Assembly: GCF_024868665.1 (NCBI RefSeq)
Contig: NW_026634178.1
Span: 33,035 to 97,034 of the forward strand
DNA: 64,000 nucleotides
Direction of reading: 5' to 3'
Origin: Triplophysa rosa
Taxonomy: Eukaryota; Chordata; Actinopteri; Cypriniformes; Nemacheilidae
The notes beneath the pieces are model-generated. The model made no database searches and was not told the origin of the DNA. It saw only the letters and a program-made list of their open reading frames with translations. Numbering within the stretch: the first letter of the stretch is position 1; each line of letters opens with the position of its first letter. A program made the position numbers and the translations under genes. Shown piece after piece: positions 1 through 12,783 of this stretch.

Positions 1-2584
1 ATATGTTGACCCTCTCCTCGAGTGTCTTCTCCAGGTCTTCGCTGAGCGTGAGACCCTTAGCGTGTTCGCTGATCTCCTCCATCCTACGACGCTGTGCCTC
101 CTCTGTGGTATCCTCCGCCCAGTCTTCATCATCATCGTCACCATCCTGCAACAATAAAGATCACATTAAAAAACACTGAAAATAGCCCTGTTTAACTTTG
201 TTAGTTTAGTTTTGTCATTCGGCATTACCACAGCGTCAGGGGCATCAATGTCATTATGGTTCCCAGCCTCTCCACCGCTTGAGCCGTTCTCTTTGTCCTT
301 CTTACGATTCTTCTTTTCCTTCTCTTTTTTCACAGATCCACTTTCATTCTCTGTGCAACAGGACAGGACAAAACAGCTAAAATATTACATATTAATAATA
401 ATAATGTTCATTGAACACCTTTAAGTCCACCATTTAACGCACACTGTGATACATATTTCACAATTTCTATGAATCACAAGAGATTCGGTGCGTCCACAAG
501 AGACTGCGTGAATCTGCTGGCAAGGTTTAAAGGGGGATTCCGACTTCTTTACAAAGTTAAACATGCTGGCTTCTCATGCTTGACCGAGTTGGACGTAGTA
601 TTTTCTGTGCTCGATAAACTCCCCCAGCGTTTGTATAGGTTTCGGAAAGTTTTTTTCGAACATGAAATTCTGTTTTGTAACAACTTTTCTTAGTCCCTTT
701 TTGGACTATTCCCCCAGAAAAGCACGCCCACGCGTCAACCCATGAGAGCAAGATGAAAGAGCACGCCCAAGCATCAACCGTGGAGAGTGGGAGAAAGAGC
801 ACGCCCATCAATGTGCTCCCCCAGCGTTTGTATACGAAGTTCAGCTGTGTTTGTTTGTTCACTGCATTTCAGTGAGGAATGTTATATAAACGGATATAAT
901 CGATGTAACGCTGGATTTGCAGATCATTTGAAACTGATAGATGGGGCAGTCCCAGCGCTAAAAGATGCCGGTCATGAAACGCAAGCGGTAAGTGAAACTG
1001 AGTCATATGTCTCTGTATTGTTGGCAATCATGCATTAGGTACACCACATGAATTTATAGTGAATCAACAGTTATGCAGGGATAGAGCGATGATGTATTGT
1101 GTGCTCGTGCTGAAGTCCCACCACCCCCGGTCGCCTGTTTTCGGAAATAATCGTACAGCTGTATCTGTCTTTTATAAATGTGATCAAACTAAATACTCTT
1201 TAAAGATACGAAGTATGCAATACTACTCTATAGGTACTCTAGATTAATATGAGATTTGAGTTCACTGTCCTTTTACGGTGTGTATTTACCAGGTGGATTC
1301 TTTAGAATGAAGGTGCAGAGTTTGTGTCTGGTGTCCAACATGCCTCGGTAGCCACAGGCCTTGCAGGAGTTTCCAATGGTCTGCTTCTTGGGATTAATGT
1401 GCTACAAAAGGTTAAAACAGGAACTAAATAAAACCACATGTTGTTTATTGATAAAGATACTTGTAATAATTCAAAACCTATGTTGTGTTTATTGGTAAAC
1501 AGTGAAGCCTAGAGGAAAACTACAGACTTTCATCTTTCCTTTTAAACCTTATGTTGGGTTTATTGGTAAACAGTGAAGACTTAAGGACAGTAAAAAAAAC
1601 TACACCTTTTGTGCAAAAACAAGTCAGAAAACCTGGTAACAGTTTTGTCAACTTCATACCAGAGATACAATGTAACAATAAACTTGACAGCCACGTGGGA
1701 TTGAAGGTTGTGTACAGCTAATTTAATGTGAGGGTCCCCTGGGCACGTGCAACACTCAGCACATACAAGCAATACGGGTGACCCTATAGAGACCAGCATA
1801 CTCTGCAACATGCAAACAAACATAGACGGCAGCTGGTGCATCGGGGGCATCCGGTTCAACAAAGCAACCCATCATGTGTGTCCAAGCACACATTCATCAA
1901 CAGGTCAAGGTCAAAATGAGATGTTCTATATATTGTGGCCAAACAAAACAAGTGAAGCTGGTGGGCACTTCTACAATGACACAGAAGTTTGTATTGAAAG
2001 AGGGACTATAAAGTCCTTGATTCATAACGTATAAAGTGAAATGTAAATAAAGTGGAATAATTACGGGTCTATTTACCAAATCAGTTTCTGGATTGTCACA
2101 CTCAGGACACAGCACAAACTTGCGAATGAATCCATCCAGCATGTCTTGGAGTTTGTTTGCCTCGTGAGATCCATTGACGATGTAGCGGTCATTCTTGGAA
2201 TCAAACTGGGTCTGGGCTCCCAATTCACAACCAAAGAATTTGGTAGGATCTAAACACAGTCAACAATATAAAGTATTGGTAAATATAAAATGTAACCGTT
2301 AAATATAAATATGAACAGATTCAGCCTTTAAATGCAATGCTCACATGTCGGAGGCCTGTTTAGAGCCTTGGCAACATCAACCATGTTGACTATGACGGTC
2401 TTAATTCCATTCCCCTTGCCTTCCACCTGACGTAAAAAAACAGAAGCTTGGTTTCCAAAACAGGTTAACATTATTTTCAACTGTGTGTAGGACGCATTTA
2501 TTCAATACCCACCTTAGCAATGATACGGGGCATTTTATAGCGGTAGAACTGATCTGACACGCTGCGGTTGACATTGAGGGACAT
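1..2584 (-). CDS. eif5: eukaryotic translation initiation factor 5, N-terminal exons (partial)
   Basis: eIF5 is the GTPase-activating protein for eIF2 in the 43S/48S complex and acts in the cytosol at start-codon selection. Six coding exons read on the minus strand: 2584-2513, 2426-2345, 2249-2077, 1401-1290, 350-229 and 145 to beyond position 1. All introns shown are GT-AG and the phases join without a break. The start is the ATG at 2584, giving [20 protein letters not shown], which includes Arg15, the known arginine finger. A C4 zinc ribbon follows: Cys99 and Cys102 (CPEC, exon 3) with Cys122 and Cys125 (CKAC, exon 4). Next come a lysine-rich linker ([11 protein letters not shown]) and an acidic stretch (DGDDDDEDW). 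The C-terminal HEAT domain that binds eIF2-beta and eIF1A lies left of the window. Identification rests on near-unbroken family similarity; nothing looks defective. Confidence 0.96.
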
Positions 2585-3327
2585 TTTGGCTTGCCGTATG
2601 GTTTATCAGCAAGACGAGAAGATCTTGAATTGGCAATTATTTGTGTCTTCTGTTTGGCGAGCAGGGGATGACATAAACAACTGCAAGTGTACTCTGTCTC
2701 TGACATGAAAAGGGTACGGCCACTGAGGCGCCAGGCTTCGAGCTCGTGGACTAAGTTCCCCCCAAACAGGTTCCGACAGCTGCACTATAGCACTATGATA
2801 TGAACAAGAAAATAAAAATTAAGAGATGAATACAACAAGCAACACACGACCTGGCACCATTACATGGCTGGTATCAACTGCGACACACATAGAACTAGAG
2901 GCAGCCATAGGCCCATTCTCTTCAAGATTGAATCCTTATCTATTAGGGCCACTTGTAAGTGATAAGAGTATGCATGTTCCAGGAAAAAAATTACAGTGTA
3001 CTGAAAACCAGTTTAATGGCAAAGCCATGTACATTACACTGCAAAAAATCAAAAGCCCCCAAACATTTAGATGAAACATCGATTTAGTTTATTTTAATTT
3101 CATAGTGATGGGAAGAAATCCCAAACAGGCCGCTGTTAAGCAACCCAATGCTGCAGAGTGCGTCACAGCACAGGAGTACTGGAGGACGCCATTTTAATGG
3201 CTGCGATATGCAAACATATGAAGACTGATGTGCACATCACACGCAGACATTATTAAACAAACCAACTATCGCGAGAATACGCGAACACACGAGAGTTAAT
3301 GCATTAGAAATAACAAAATCAACGTAC

Positions 3328-3554
3328 CTTTCCCATCCGTAGCTCCTGTCGTCCAGGTACTCACCGTTTTCGCAAAACAAAGACATAAACACACCGCTGG
3401 TCGCCCTGAGAAGAGGTGAACTACTGGTTTTGAGCGGTCAGGTTAGTTTGAAGCGCTTAGATAGCGGACCGCACAACTGGGTTGTTACACCACCTTGCGA
3501 AGAGGAGTGATAAACCCTGGAGAGAAAACTCACGACGCCCTCAACTCAGGGGAC
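3328..3554 (-). other. eif5: probable eif5 5' untranslated exon
   Basis: On the minus strand a good acceptor (polypyrimidine run then CAG) precedes 3554, and a strong donor AAG|GTACGT follows 3328. An alternative donor GTC|GTGAGT lies at 3534, which would give a 21-bp exon. The acceptor that joins this exon to the ATG exon (somewhere in 2590-2790) could not be chosen from sequence alone. No long reading frame is present. Confidence 0.5.
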
Positions 3555-3816
3555 CTGAAAGAAAACAGTACAATCAGCAATGTGGTATGCAATGGCTGAC
3601 ACGAACTAATGCCGTTGTGTTGCAAGACGACAAGTAAGTTATAAAGCTAGTCAGCTAACATATGGCAGGGTTAGCAGTAAAACAGTGCGCAGTGTCTTTT
3701 CATTTGGAGTCTGAATACGCGACATAAATACATACAAAATAAGTATGTACAGACATATAAAGAACTTTAACATAATTGCTTGCTCAGTTTTGAGGTTTTC
3801 ATTCTCAGAAACTCAC

Positions 3817-3945
3817 CTCTCACACGCTTCCACTCGTAAGCCAGTAAAGCCACAATGAGCGCAAGAGACCTCGTGACTTCCAATCTTAACTCCGCTACGA
3901 GCTAGATACGCCTCCTTTGCCTAAACCATGGTTTTGATTGGCTTA
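3817..3945 (-). promoter_or_regulatory. eif5: eif5 promoter and first untranslated exon
   Basis: A strong minus-strand donor AGAG|GTGAGT ends a non-coding exon at 3817, about 1.2 kb upstream of the eif5 ATG. A CCAAT box (ATTGG on the plus strand near 3936-3941) lies upstream, in a stretch less AT-rich than its surroundings. No TATA box is seen, as expected for a housekeeping gene. The transcription start is inferred to fall at about 3870-3910. Confidence 0.5.
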
Positions 3946-3949
3946 CCCC

Positions 3950-5145
3950 TCCGTGGATTTCTCGCTATTTGTCAAATTTGCAATCAATCAAATGCGCAAA
4001 ATGCCTGCTGAGTATTGTTTTTAGTAAATGGTTAATGACTACATGTAAATAAGTAATTTTGTTGAATTGGTTAATTCAGAATGTTTACCAAATAGTTACC
4101 TTTTGCGTTTGACAGCAAGTACTGAGGTGTTTGTATGGCTATTTGTGAGAGCCAATTTGTTTTTCATTTAACAGTCATTCTTTTAGCAGAATTGAGCAGA
4201 ATTCAGTTGACAAAATATAGTACATCATGTGAATAAAAATGACTTGTGGGGACAGTTGAAGTGGCCCTTGATATTTTCTATATTTAAATTGAAAAATGGC
4301 AATAGGTAGGTGTGAGCTGGTTATATGAAAATGTATAAGAATTCCTCATACTGTAGATTTAATTTGTAGACATCTGTAAAGGAACATGACATTATGCTTC
4401 CGGAAGCAACACAAACTCCCAAATAACTAGGGAAAGTAAATAGCACACAGAGTGAATTCTCTGGACAATGTTTACAAACATGTGTAACAAAAGATTCCTG
4501 GCAAAGCACATGATGCAGGCCAACGGAGAGGAATGTGGAGGACAAACAGCTAGTGCTTCCATAGGATTACCTGTGGCATTATGAGGGTTCCAAGGGTTTA
4601 CTGGCACAGTGGCAAAATTAAACATAAATGTCCTACACATACTGTAAAAAACATCGATTGATTTGAAGTATAAGTTATAACTTACAATTTTTCAGTATGT
4701 GCAAACCCTGAGAATCAAAGCTGTGATTTTATCATTACAAGTCTTTATTATTTCATCTGAATTACTGTAGAATTAAATATAGGCATCTAAAAATAATATA
4801 TCTTCTCAAAATAAAATGCACTTCTCATTTAGAGAAATTATTTACATAGATCAATATCAGCATTTGTATAGCTGTTAAAATGTGTTCTTTGGCACATGTG
4901 CAATTGTGCACATTTTTTACATTTTTCAGTGCTTATTACTAAATAGCTATGGGAACATATACTGTAACAACAGATTTCAAATTGAATTGAAATGGATCTG
5001 TCTGAGGCATTACAGAATTTCTTTAAAATCATTCCGACCTTTTTCTTAATCATTTATCATAGTTTTGCTTGGGGTCATATATCTTCTGGGAAAATGTATT
5101 CCCCCAAATTTATTTTGTAACCAAGAAAACATAGGAATGGATGCT
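3950..5145. other. AT-rich intergenic DNA
   Basis: The open frames here are short and show no splice context or family resemblance. I see no repeat or RNA gene. Confidence 0.5.
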
Positions 5146-5149
5146 TAAA

Positions 5150-5540
5150 GGAACAGTTTGCCCCAAAATTTACTCACCCTCAAGTTGTTCCAAATCTTTA
5201 TACATTTCTTTGTTTGATGAACACAGAGAAAGATATTTGGAAGAATGCTTGTGACCAAACAGTTCTTGGCCACCATTGACTACCATAGTATAGTAAGAAA
5301 AATGTCTTCATACATTTCTTTGTTCTGTTGACCACAAAAGAAGACATTTTGAAGAATGTAGGAAAGCAAACAGTTCTGGGGCACTTACCGTTGCCATTTT
5401 TCCTATGCTAGTCAAGGGTGGCCAAGAACAGTTTGAAGCATTCTTCCAAATATCTTTCTCTGTGTTTATCGCAAACAAATAAATTTATACAGATTTGGAA
5501 TAACTCATGGGTGAGTAAATAATGACAGAATTTTCTAATA
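5150..5540. mobile_element. non-autonomous foldback MITE of the common cyprinid type
   Basis: The left end (ACTCACCC near 5172) is mirrored by GGGTGAGT near 5510. The interior carries internally inverted phrases, AAGATATTTGGAAGAATG near 5230 and CATTCTTCCAAATATCTT near 5438. Related copies lie at 32560-32815 and 46860-47125. No transposase is encoded. Confidence 0.6.
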
Positions 5541-5561
5541 TCTTAATTAATGCTGCTTTCA

Positions 5562-5702
5562 TGTAGCTCAGTGGTTGGAGCACGGCGTAGCAACGCCAGG
5601 TCATGGGTTCGATCTCAGGGTTTGCACATATTTAGTATAGTATAATGCAATGCAACATAAGTCGCTTTGGATAAAAGCGTCTGCCAAATGCATAAATGTA
5701 AA
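5562..5702 (+). mobile_element. tRNA-derived SINE, V-SINE-like
   Basis: The head has a tRNA-like A box (TGTAGCTCAGTGGTTGGAGC) and B box (GGTTCGATCTC). The tail carries the widespread teleost core GTCGCTTTGGATAAAAGCGT followed by CTGCCAAATG. The copy is intact enough to keep both Pol III boxes. Family assignment to V-SINE is from memory of that core. Confidence 0.75.
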
Positions 5703-5704
5703 AT

Positions 5705-6530
5705 ATTTAAAAAAAATTCCATGAGAGTGAAGAAATCCTATTTAAATCGTCTTTTATTTGACCATGCAACATATCAAATTGAAAAGGAATCTGTGGGGAT
5801 AAATACAATCTGGAGGCCCTGTTTATGTGTACATAATGTGTAAATGCGATCGCTGTGATTTGTCAGATGCACTGCAGATGGCAGTATAGCCTTAAAGGTC
5901 ACTTGGCCGTGATACTCATGCTATTCATTTCTGTCCTGCAGTGAGGGAAAGTCCCCAAAAGTCCAGAATGAGGTCACTCCAAGAAAGCATCTCTTCCATT
6001 TTCCGGGAAGAGGAAAGAAAGAGAAAGTAAAACTGAAAGTCATGAATATGTAAATGCTAAACTTAGTAGGCAGTGAAGCACCCAACAAAAGAAAAGGGAA
6101 AAATCACTAATGCTATAAAGAAGAACAGTGGGCTTTAAAATGTAAACAAACACAGAAATGTACAACTACGAATACACCTATATTGTAAAGCCCAAGAATA
6201 CTTCTAACACAAAATGCACAAATAAGGCATTTGGACAATACAACAAACTGGATTCTGCATGTTACTTTTTGAACGTTTCCATTGGCTTCAATACCCATAA
6301 TTCCATTTGTTGTGTTTTATCGTCTTGGTGACATTGAAACCCAACAACAATACACATTCTTCGCCTAAACATCCCACTGTGATTAAAGAAAGATCTATTT
6401 CACTGATACACTCAGCTGTGAGTGAATGCATGTTGAGTTGTGGTTAATAGTCAACATAATGCTGTTTAGAGTAACTGGAGTGGAAAGTACGTCATCACAG
6501 CTAATGGCACTGGTCATGCAGGATCAAGGA
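5705..6530. other. intergenic DNA, nothing recognised
   Basis: Moderately AT-rich sequence between the SINE and the segmental duplication. A purine-rich stretch at 5960-6030 has no supported reading frame. Confidence 0.4.
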
Positions 6531-6898
6531 TGTCAGGATGAGGAACCAGTGACTCATCCCATTTTATATCCAGGACAGTACCCAGAATACTGTACTGCTA
6601 TAAAACATGTCATTGTTTCTAGAAAATGGAGCCTTTGTTTATTCAAAGATCTGTTCTAGTGTATGACAGGGTGTTGTACGTTGGCGTCACATCATGTGGT
6701 TTTGCAGCCTGTGGCTAACCAATCTGTCATAACTTAAAGGGAAAGGACTAGTTTAATTATAAACTTGTTTACAGTATGAATGCATATGAATATAATTATA
6801 AATGACCAATACTAGATAGAAATGAGTATTTGCTGATTGAAGGATTTTAATAATGCATTTATTTCTCCAGCAACAGATAATTGTATTTAAGACATTCA

Positions 6899-7084
6899 TT
6901 ATTCTGCATCGATGCATGCACGTGTAACCGAATCTACTGGCCCCTCGAACCGGGTCTGTCCGGCATGGGAGTCGGGCGATCTAACGAGGAGGCTAAAGAC
7001 CGCAGAGGTCGGGGAGTGAGGTTTACACACTGCACAGCTCTTCATTAGCTGGCCTCTGTTACACATGACAATGAATATAATCAT
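6899..7084 (-). other. GC-rich tRNA-like block (SINE head?)
   Basis: This is a GC-rich island in AT-rich DNA. On the minus strand it contains TAGCCTCCTCGTTAG (A-box-like) and, about 40 nt later, CCCGGTTCGAGGGG (B-box-like). The block is almost unchanged at 47782-47967. A weak tRNA fold is possible, but no full cloverleaf could be drawn. It is probably a SINE fragment. Confidence 0.4.
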
Positions 7085-7765
7085 AGTACTGGCCTAGTAA
7101 TGAAACAGCTTGTAACACGCAACAACAACTTCAGATGGAATACATTAATACATTACATTATGTCTATACATAATAAATATATAAAGCATGCATATATACA
7201 TCAAAAAATGACTAAATGTAATACATCTCACCATTGTTTTTCACATGACATAATGGTTCTTGTTGTTTTGTAGCATCTTACAGTTTTTCCAACTTTCTTG
7301 ACACATTTCACAGCCCTCTAAAAACTTTGTTACATTCCAGATGTAAAGTTACAAAATGGCTTGAAATAGCCTACTGTGACTAAATAAACTATTTACAAAT
7401 AATACAAACATGTATTTAAAGTGACATTTGCAAAATTGTTCACGGACATTAAGGGTTGATTTCCCGAACAGGGATTATTTTAAGATAATTAAATTAGGAC
7501 TAGATTTAAGACCTGTCCGTGAACCGCCCCTAAAACTGCTAAAAATGTCAAATATTTATTGTAAAAATAAGATATATATTTTATACTACTTTTAACTGCT
7601 TTGTCTTACTTTTGTAGACAGAAATAGTGCAAACATTTGAATTCACTTCATTTCAAAACTCAAATTTGATTACAAATGTTCTTGAAATGGATGACTTGGA
7701 GTGAATAATTAAAAAAAAGGACCCATAAAAGAATTTCTTTAGTGATAAAAAGCATTACAGGGTTC

Positions 7766-8850
7766 AGGCCTGCGTTTCCCGAAACCTTCTTAACGCTACG
7801 TCGTTCTTAAGTTATACCTTAAGCTGTACCTTATCGTTAATACGTGTTTCCCGAAATCTTCTTAGTTAAGTATACCTTCTGTAAGTTATACTTTCGCAAG
7901 GTTGGTCTTAGCTATACCTTATCGCCTTTGATGGTTCATACCGCTAAAAGCTTTTCTACATCGCAGTTTAATTTCACATATAAAATTTAATATAAGATTC
8001 TGTTTAGTATTAAATTTACATTTTTACTTTAACTTAGTTTTAATTTTACAAATAAAATACTCGGGTATACACTCAGTGTAGGCTATTGAAGTGTTTTCAT
8101 GAATAAAATTGTCATACACTGATGGTTGTTAGCGTTTTTAATTACAGCCTATTACCCCAAGGCACATCAGCTGGCAAACCATTTGACAGGAAAAGCGTAG
8201 TCTAAAGGGAATTAATGTTATGGGGAGTTTTGTCAAACTATGGCAGCGAGACAGCGAATAGTTGTCTAAAATCAAAGACGGCGCCGTCCACGGAGCCAGT
8301 TAGTGTATTTGCACAATTTCACTAGAGAATATTTTAGTCCCCTGACTACCATGTCAGAAGAGAAAATTCTACACAAATTTAGCCTGCCACTGATTACATA
8401 CGTATGCCTTTCGCCAGGCACGACATGATGGAGGCACATCAAGGCTTCCATGCCATTGCGAGTGTGCCGCGAGTGATTGGCATTCTGGATGGGACACTTG
8501 TCCCTATACACAAATGAGTGATTTATGCCAATAATGTGAATCAACACACGATGGCAAACTATGAGAATATAAATGACCCTTTCAAAAACAAGCGAAGCCA
8601 AACAGCCAGTTAATGTAGCTGGTTAACGCAGAAAGCCTATGGCTGTGAGGGTGCGGGATCGGACACTTGCAAAATTATAAACACGCACGCACGCACACGC
8701 ACACATTTATTTCTTTATTTATACTATTTCAGTGAGCCCTGATAAATGCAATTTCTACTATGTCTAAAGCGTTTCTTTATAATAAACATTGTTTTCTCAA
8801 TACTTTACCCACTCTATAACACAAGGTAGAGCGAACAATCTCGAGGCATC
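7766..8850 (+). mobile_element. PIF/Harbinger fragment with broken nuclease, absent from block B
   Basis: Block B lacks this stretch: its sequence passes from GCAGGGTT directly to GATAT. The left end has the TGCGTTTCCCGAAA phrase common in fish Harbinger MITEs. On the plus strand near 8425-8515 a short frame reads FHAIASVPRVIGILDGTLVP, which matches the HARBI1-type DDE nuclease around its first catalytic Asp (LDGT). Stops directly after it and frameshifts before it make this a dead copy. Confidence 0.65.
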
Positions 8851-9315
8851 GATATCAACCTATTCACCACCACCAAGAACTCATTAGTTCAAGATCTAGG
8901 CAAAATGTTACAGCTTTAAAGATGCTAAACAATCATATTATTTGGTTTATTTTGGATTGCTTTAATCACAACACAGTACACAAAGTTGTGTTATTCAATA
9001 GTTTTGAGGAGTTTACTTTTATTTAAAAATGTGGAAAAAATACTCCTAAACCAGTAGTGTACACATGTTGACAAACAAGAAAAAAATTCTAGAATCTTCA
9101 TGAAGTTCATGAGGAACATACTTTTATAATAGACATTATCCAGCTAAATATTTATAAATACTATATGCTGAACATCTGTAGTTTTTGATGACAGTCTTAA
9201 AGAGTAAATATTTTGTGATTTTTAAGGTCCTACTTTGGATTATGGAGTGTCCAACAACAAGTTTACGTACATAAAGGGTGTAAAAACACTTTCATTTTCT
9301 AATAATAGGCAGTTA

Positions 9316-10137
9316 TAGGCTTGTTCGAGATGCGCCTTGCCGCGCATGAAAAGAAGACGTGAGCAGGCGGCTGCAGTAAGGGGAGGAGTGAAAACAGCAC
9401 AGGACACTTCCCAAATCGTGCTGTCGAGTCGACTGGAAACGTCAGCAATGGAATAGATCGTGTTCGCATTTTTTATCGCAACTGAGTTTAAAAGCGAGAA
9501 ATTATATTATATAAAATATATTAGACAAAGTCTCAGCCAGTCAAGTCTGAAAGAAAGAATTTAGACCTTTTCTTTGACAAACGAATGCTTAAACATACAT
9601 CCTATTTAAAGTTTCCAGTTTATCCCAAAAATCAAAGAAATTCCTTTAAAAACTGTATTTATCCTTCGGGAGAGTTTATATATTGTGTAAATTCTGTAAC
9701 TCATTTCCAGAAAACACAGAGCATATTTTCTTTCAGAGCATATATTTCTATCATTCCTGGACAAAGTACAATAATTGTGGTTAAATTTAACATGTCGTTT
9801 ATATAAAATTAAATATGGAAACTGTGAAAAAGGAGGTCAAAGGTTTTTTATTTATTAATAACTTACTTTTGTTAGCTAAGAATTGTATTCTCAAATGTAA
9901 TTTTTAAATCACCCTGTTTATAGTATTTAAGAATTATTTGGGACAATATTAAAAAACTCTGTCAAAAGCAAATAATAAAAAGCTGGAATTTTGTTAGACT
10001 TATTCGATAATATAAATGATAATTTCTTGCTTTGTATTTATTCATATGGATGAGATTTTTTTTCTTTCTTTTTTGTCTTCTTTGTTGTTTGGTTTGTATT
10101 ATCTTGTATTATTTTTTCTTGTCTTAGCCCCTCTTAA
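9316..10137. mobile_element. left part of a TIR DNA transposon, truncated
   Basis: It begins TAGGCTTGTTCGAGATG after a TA. In block B the same element is complete, with the inverted end CATCTCGAACAAGCCTA at 50490-50506. Here the right end was lost when the gypsy element and a deletion replaced it at 10138. Confidence 0.65.
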
Positions 10138-10917
10138 TGTCGTGATCTCAGTCTTGTCACGGCTTTGTGTCTTGTGTGGGTGTGTGTTTTGTTTTGTCGA
10201 ACACGTGGAGTGCCCTTTGACAGCTCCACACGTGTTCGGTGTCTGCGTCACTCACCCCGCACCCGTGTCTCCCTGCCAGGCTTTCCCCTCACCAGTTTCC
10301 CTTCACCTCATCACTCTCACCCCTGTAGCTCGTTCCTGATCAGTAGCTTGCCCTGGTCCCTCATTATGTTCCACCTGCACTTTATTCCCGCCTGTTAGGT
10401 TTACTCTATTTAATCCCTCTCGTCTTGTGTCAGACCGTTGTTTGTTGCAGCCATTCCCTGACCTTCTCTAGTCTTGTCTAGTCATTGTAATAGCCTAGTT
10501 TCCCCTCTCAGTTCGGGGTAGTCTCTAGTTATACTCTCTGGTATTATTCCTTTAGTCCAAGTCTCCAGTGCCTAGTTCCCTTGTTCTCAAGCTCTGTTTT
10601 CCCTTAGTTCCCAGACCATCCTGCTCTCTACAATGCAGCTATCGCTTCACCAGCGACCACCTCTCTCGGCAAGAATCGGCCGGCGGGTCGAGGGTTCTCC
10701 CCGCCGTGCGTTCCTCCCTTCGTGGGACAGAATCTCCCGGACTGGGTCTACTTCAGATTCTTCCGTGAGTGCGGTCTGGTCGAATCCTCTCCCCGCGGAC
10801 TCACGTGGCTCCGAGCCCGGTGTCTCTTGGTGGATTCTTGTGGAAACTTTTCAATAAAGACCTATTCATTTCCCGCAATTGAGTCTCCGCAGTTTCTGTT
10901 CACGTACAGTCATGACA
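10138..10917 (+). mobile_element. 5' LTR of a Ty3/gypsy-like retrotransposon
   Basis: It starts TGTCGTGATC and ends GTCATGACA, with AATAAA near 10853. It is inserted precisely into sequence that is continuous in block B (CCCCTCTTAA near 49990). The gag start follows 34 bp later. Confidence 0.7.
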
Positions 10918-11995
10918 AAACGGTGTGACCATACTGGAGATTCAGCGGGGATGGATCCTCTCCGCAATGCCCTGCAGCAACAGGGGGTCGCCCTCGGACA
11001 GCAGGTCATGTGGCTAAATGTCACCGCACAGGAAGTAGGAATCCTCACCGACCAGGTCTCGGAGTTACTCGCTCAGGACAGCGAACTATGACGAGAGCTC
11101 GCCATAACCCAGGCTGCTGCCAGCTCTTCGCCGCGAGGACTTTCAGCGGAGGCGGAGCCTCACGTCAATAGTCCTCCGATCTACAGCAGAGATCCCAATG
11201 CCTGCCGACCATTTCTTTCGCAGTGTGCTCTGGTGTTCTCCCTCCAGCCCTCCAGCCACGCTGCTATGCCACCGAAGAGGCGAGAGTGGCATTTGTCTTA
11301 ACTCTTCTGACGGGCCAAGCACGCGAATGGGGGACTGCCGTATGGGACGCCCAGACTCCGTGTTGTCACTCCTTTGAGGAATTCCGAACAGAAATGACGA
11401 GGCTGTTCGACCGGCCCAAGGTGAGCAGGCAGTGGCACAGCTCTCTCGTTTGACTCAAGGCAGGAATTTGATCACAGACTACTCTATCAAATTTCAGACG
11501 TTAACAGCCTTCTGCGAATGGAACGAAGGGGCGCTCGATTCCTTGACGGGCTGAATTCCACCATCGCGAACGAGATCGCCACTCTCGATCGCCAGCCTTT
11601 GCTACCATAACTCACGTCACCCCTCACGTAAGAATTTCTTGCTGGGAATCATTGTGAGTATTGAGCTGTACATCCTCGATTCTCCCCTCATATTAGGGCA
11701 TCCTTGGTTGTCACCGCACAATCCTCACATTGATTGGGTTAAGAATTCTATTTTGGCCTGGAGCTCTTCTTGTCATGCGTCTTATCTGGGTTCTGCCCCT
11801 TCTCCTGTCTCTGTGCCTTCTGTGTTGCAGGTCGAAGCCGCCGCTTTGACTGGGGTCCTGGAGGAGTACCACGATCTGCGCACGGTGTTCAGCAGGTCGC
11901 AAGCCACCTCTCTCCCTCCGCATCGCCCCTACTATGGCATTAGAGTTTACCTGTGGCCTACAGCACCACTCTGTGCTCGACTGCCATGTCTGTAG
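10918..11995 (+). pseudogene. Ty3/gypsy gag-pol remnants
   Basis: ATG at 10951 opens a gag frame (MDPLRNALQQQG...) that stops at 11091. Gag similarity resumes in other frames, for example REWGTAVWDAQTPCCHSFEE near 11310-11380. From about 11640 a frame reads LDSPLILGHPWLSPHNPHID, then EEYHDLRTVFS; these match the gypsy protease/RT boundary. The rest of pol and the 3' LTR are missing. The copy is dead, with stops and a large internal and 3' deletion. Confidence 0.75.
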
Positions 11996-11999
11996 CAAG

Positions 12000-12455
12000 A
12001 CACGCCCCCTCATTGCCATATGGACACGGAAATGTAGAAATAAATGTGAAAATAAATAAATGTGAAAATGTAAAAATTTCGAATGCATAAAAGAAATACA
12101 AAAATGTACAAAAAAATAAATGTAGAAATAATATACATTTAAATATCATTATTTTTCTTTATTTTTAGAAAATTAATTTCTGTATTTATTTATTTTCGCT
12201 TTTTTACATTTCTTCATGGATTTATTTTTGTATTTATTTATTTTTAATTTTGGCAGGATTGTAGTGGCTATCCCTGAATACCGGTATAATTGTGTAAGCG
12301 ATCTAAAAGTATGTTATGGTCTACATTATCGAACGCAGCACTAAGGTCAAGCAGGACTAGAAGTGAGATGTTACCTTTATCTGATGCTATAAGCAGGTCG
12401 TTTGTAATTTTAACGAGCACAGTTTCTGGTAACTAACGTATCTGTGCTTTTATAG
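12000..12455. repeat. AT-rich repeat debris
   Basis: 12030-12250 is rich in AAATAAATG-type phrases with inverted counterparts (TTTATTTATTT), like a small foldback element. 12265-12445 resembles a dispersed teleost repeat. Neither part is present in block B; alignment with B resumes at GCATCGAAGACCCGTCAAC. Confidence 0.45.
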
Positions 12456-12697
12456 TTGTGCATCGAAGACCCGTCAACTCTGAGAGAAAATGCGAAATAA
12501 TTGAATATATCTTCATATGATATATCAGGCCACTTCATCCTCCCACTATAATACATCGGGGGTGTGAAAAATATTCACCTGAGCTGTTTTTACGGTGTTT
12601 TGAGCATGCTCCTGCGACACCACTTCCATTGTTTTCCACTAGCCAGCTAATAAAACAGAAGTTTCAAGACAAGTACGTCACATCGTTTTCTTCCACG

Positions 12698-12779
12698 TTA
12701 AAAAATAAGGTGGATAAAAAAAGAATAATAAAAAAATAAGGTGGATAAAAAATAATAATAAAAAAAAAGGTGGATAAAG
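12698..12779. repeat. short tandem repeat in the tnfaip2 copy A 3' UTR
   Basis: Three units of about 30 bp contain AAGGTGGATAAA plus an A-rich spacer. On the transcript strand they form U-rich tracts starting about 5 nt after the stop codon at 12784. The array is present in the same form at 52555-52634. Confidence 0.8.
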
Positions 12780-12783
12780 GCAC

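Noticed and set aside
212..424. Plus-strand 70-codon frame
   Set aside because: It is the antisense shadow of eif5 exon 5 (229-350).
10016..10339. 107-codon plus-strand frame starting in a hydrophobic run
   Set aside because: It crosses the gypsy LTR boundary at 10138 and reads low-complexity T-rich DNA.
11711..12088. Minus-strand 125-codon frame
   Set aside because: Antisense to the gypsy pol remnant, with no family resemblance.
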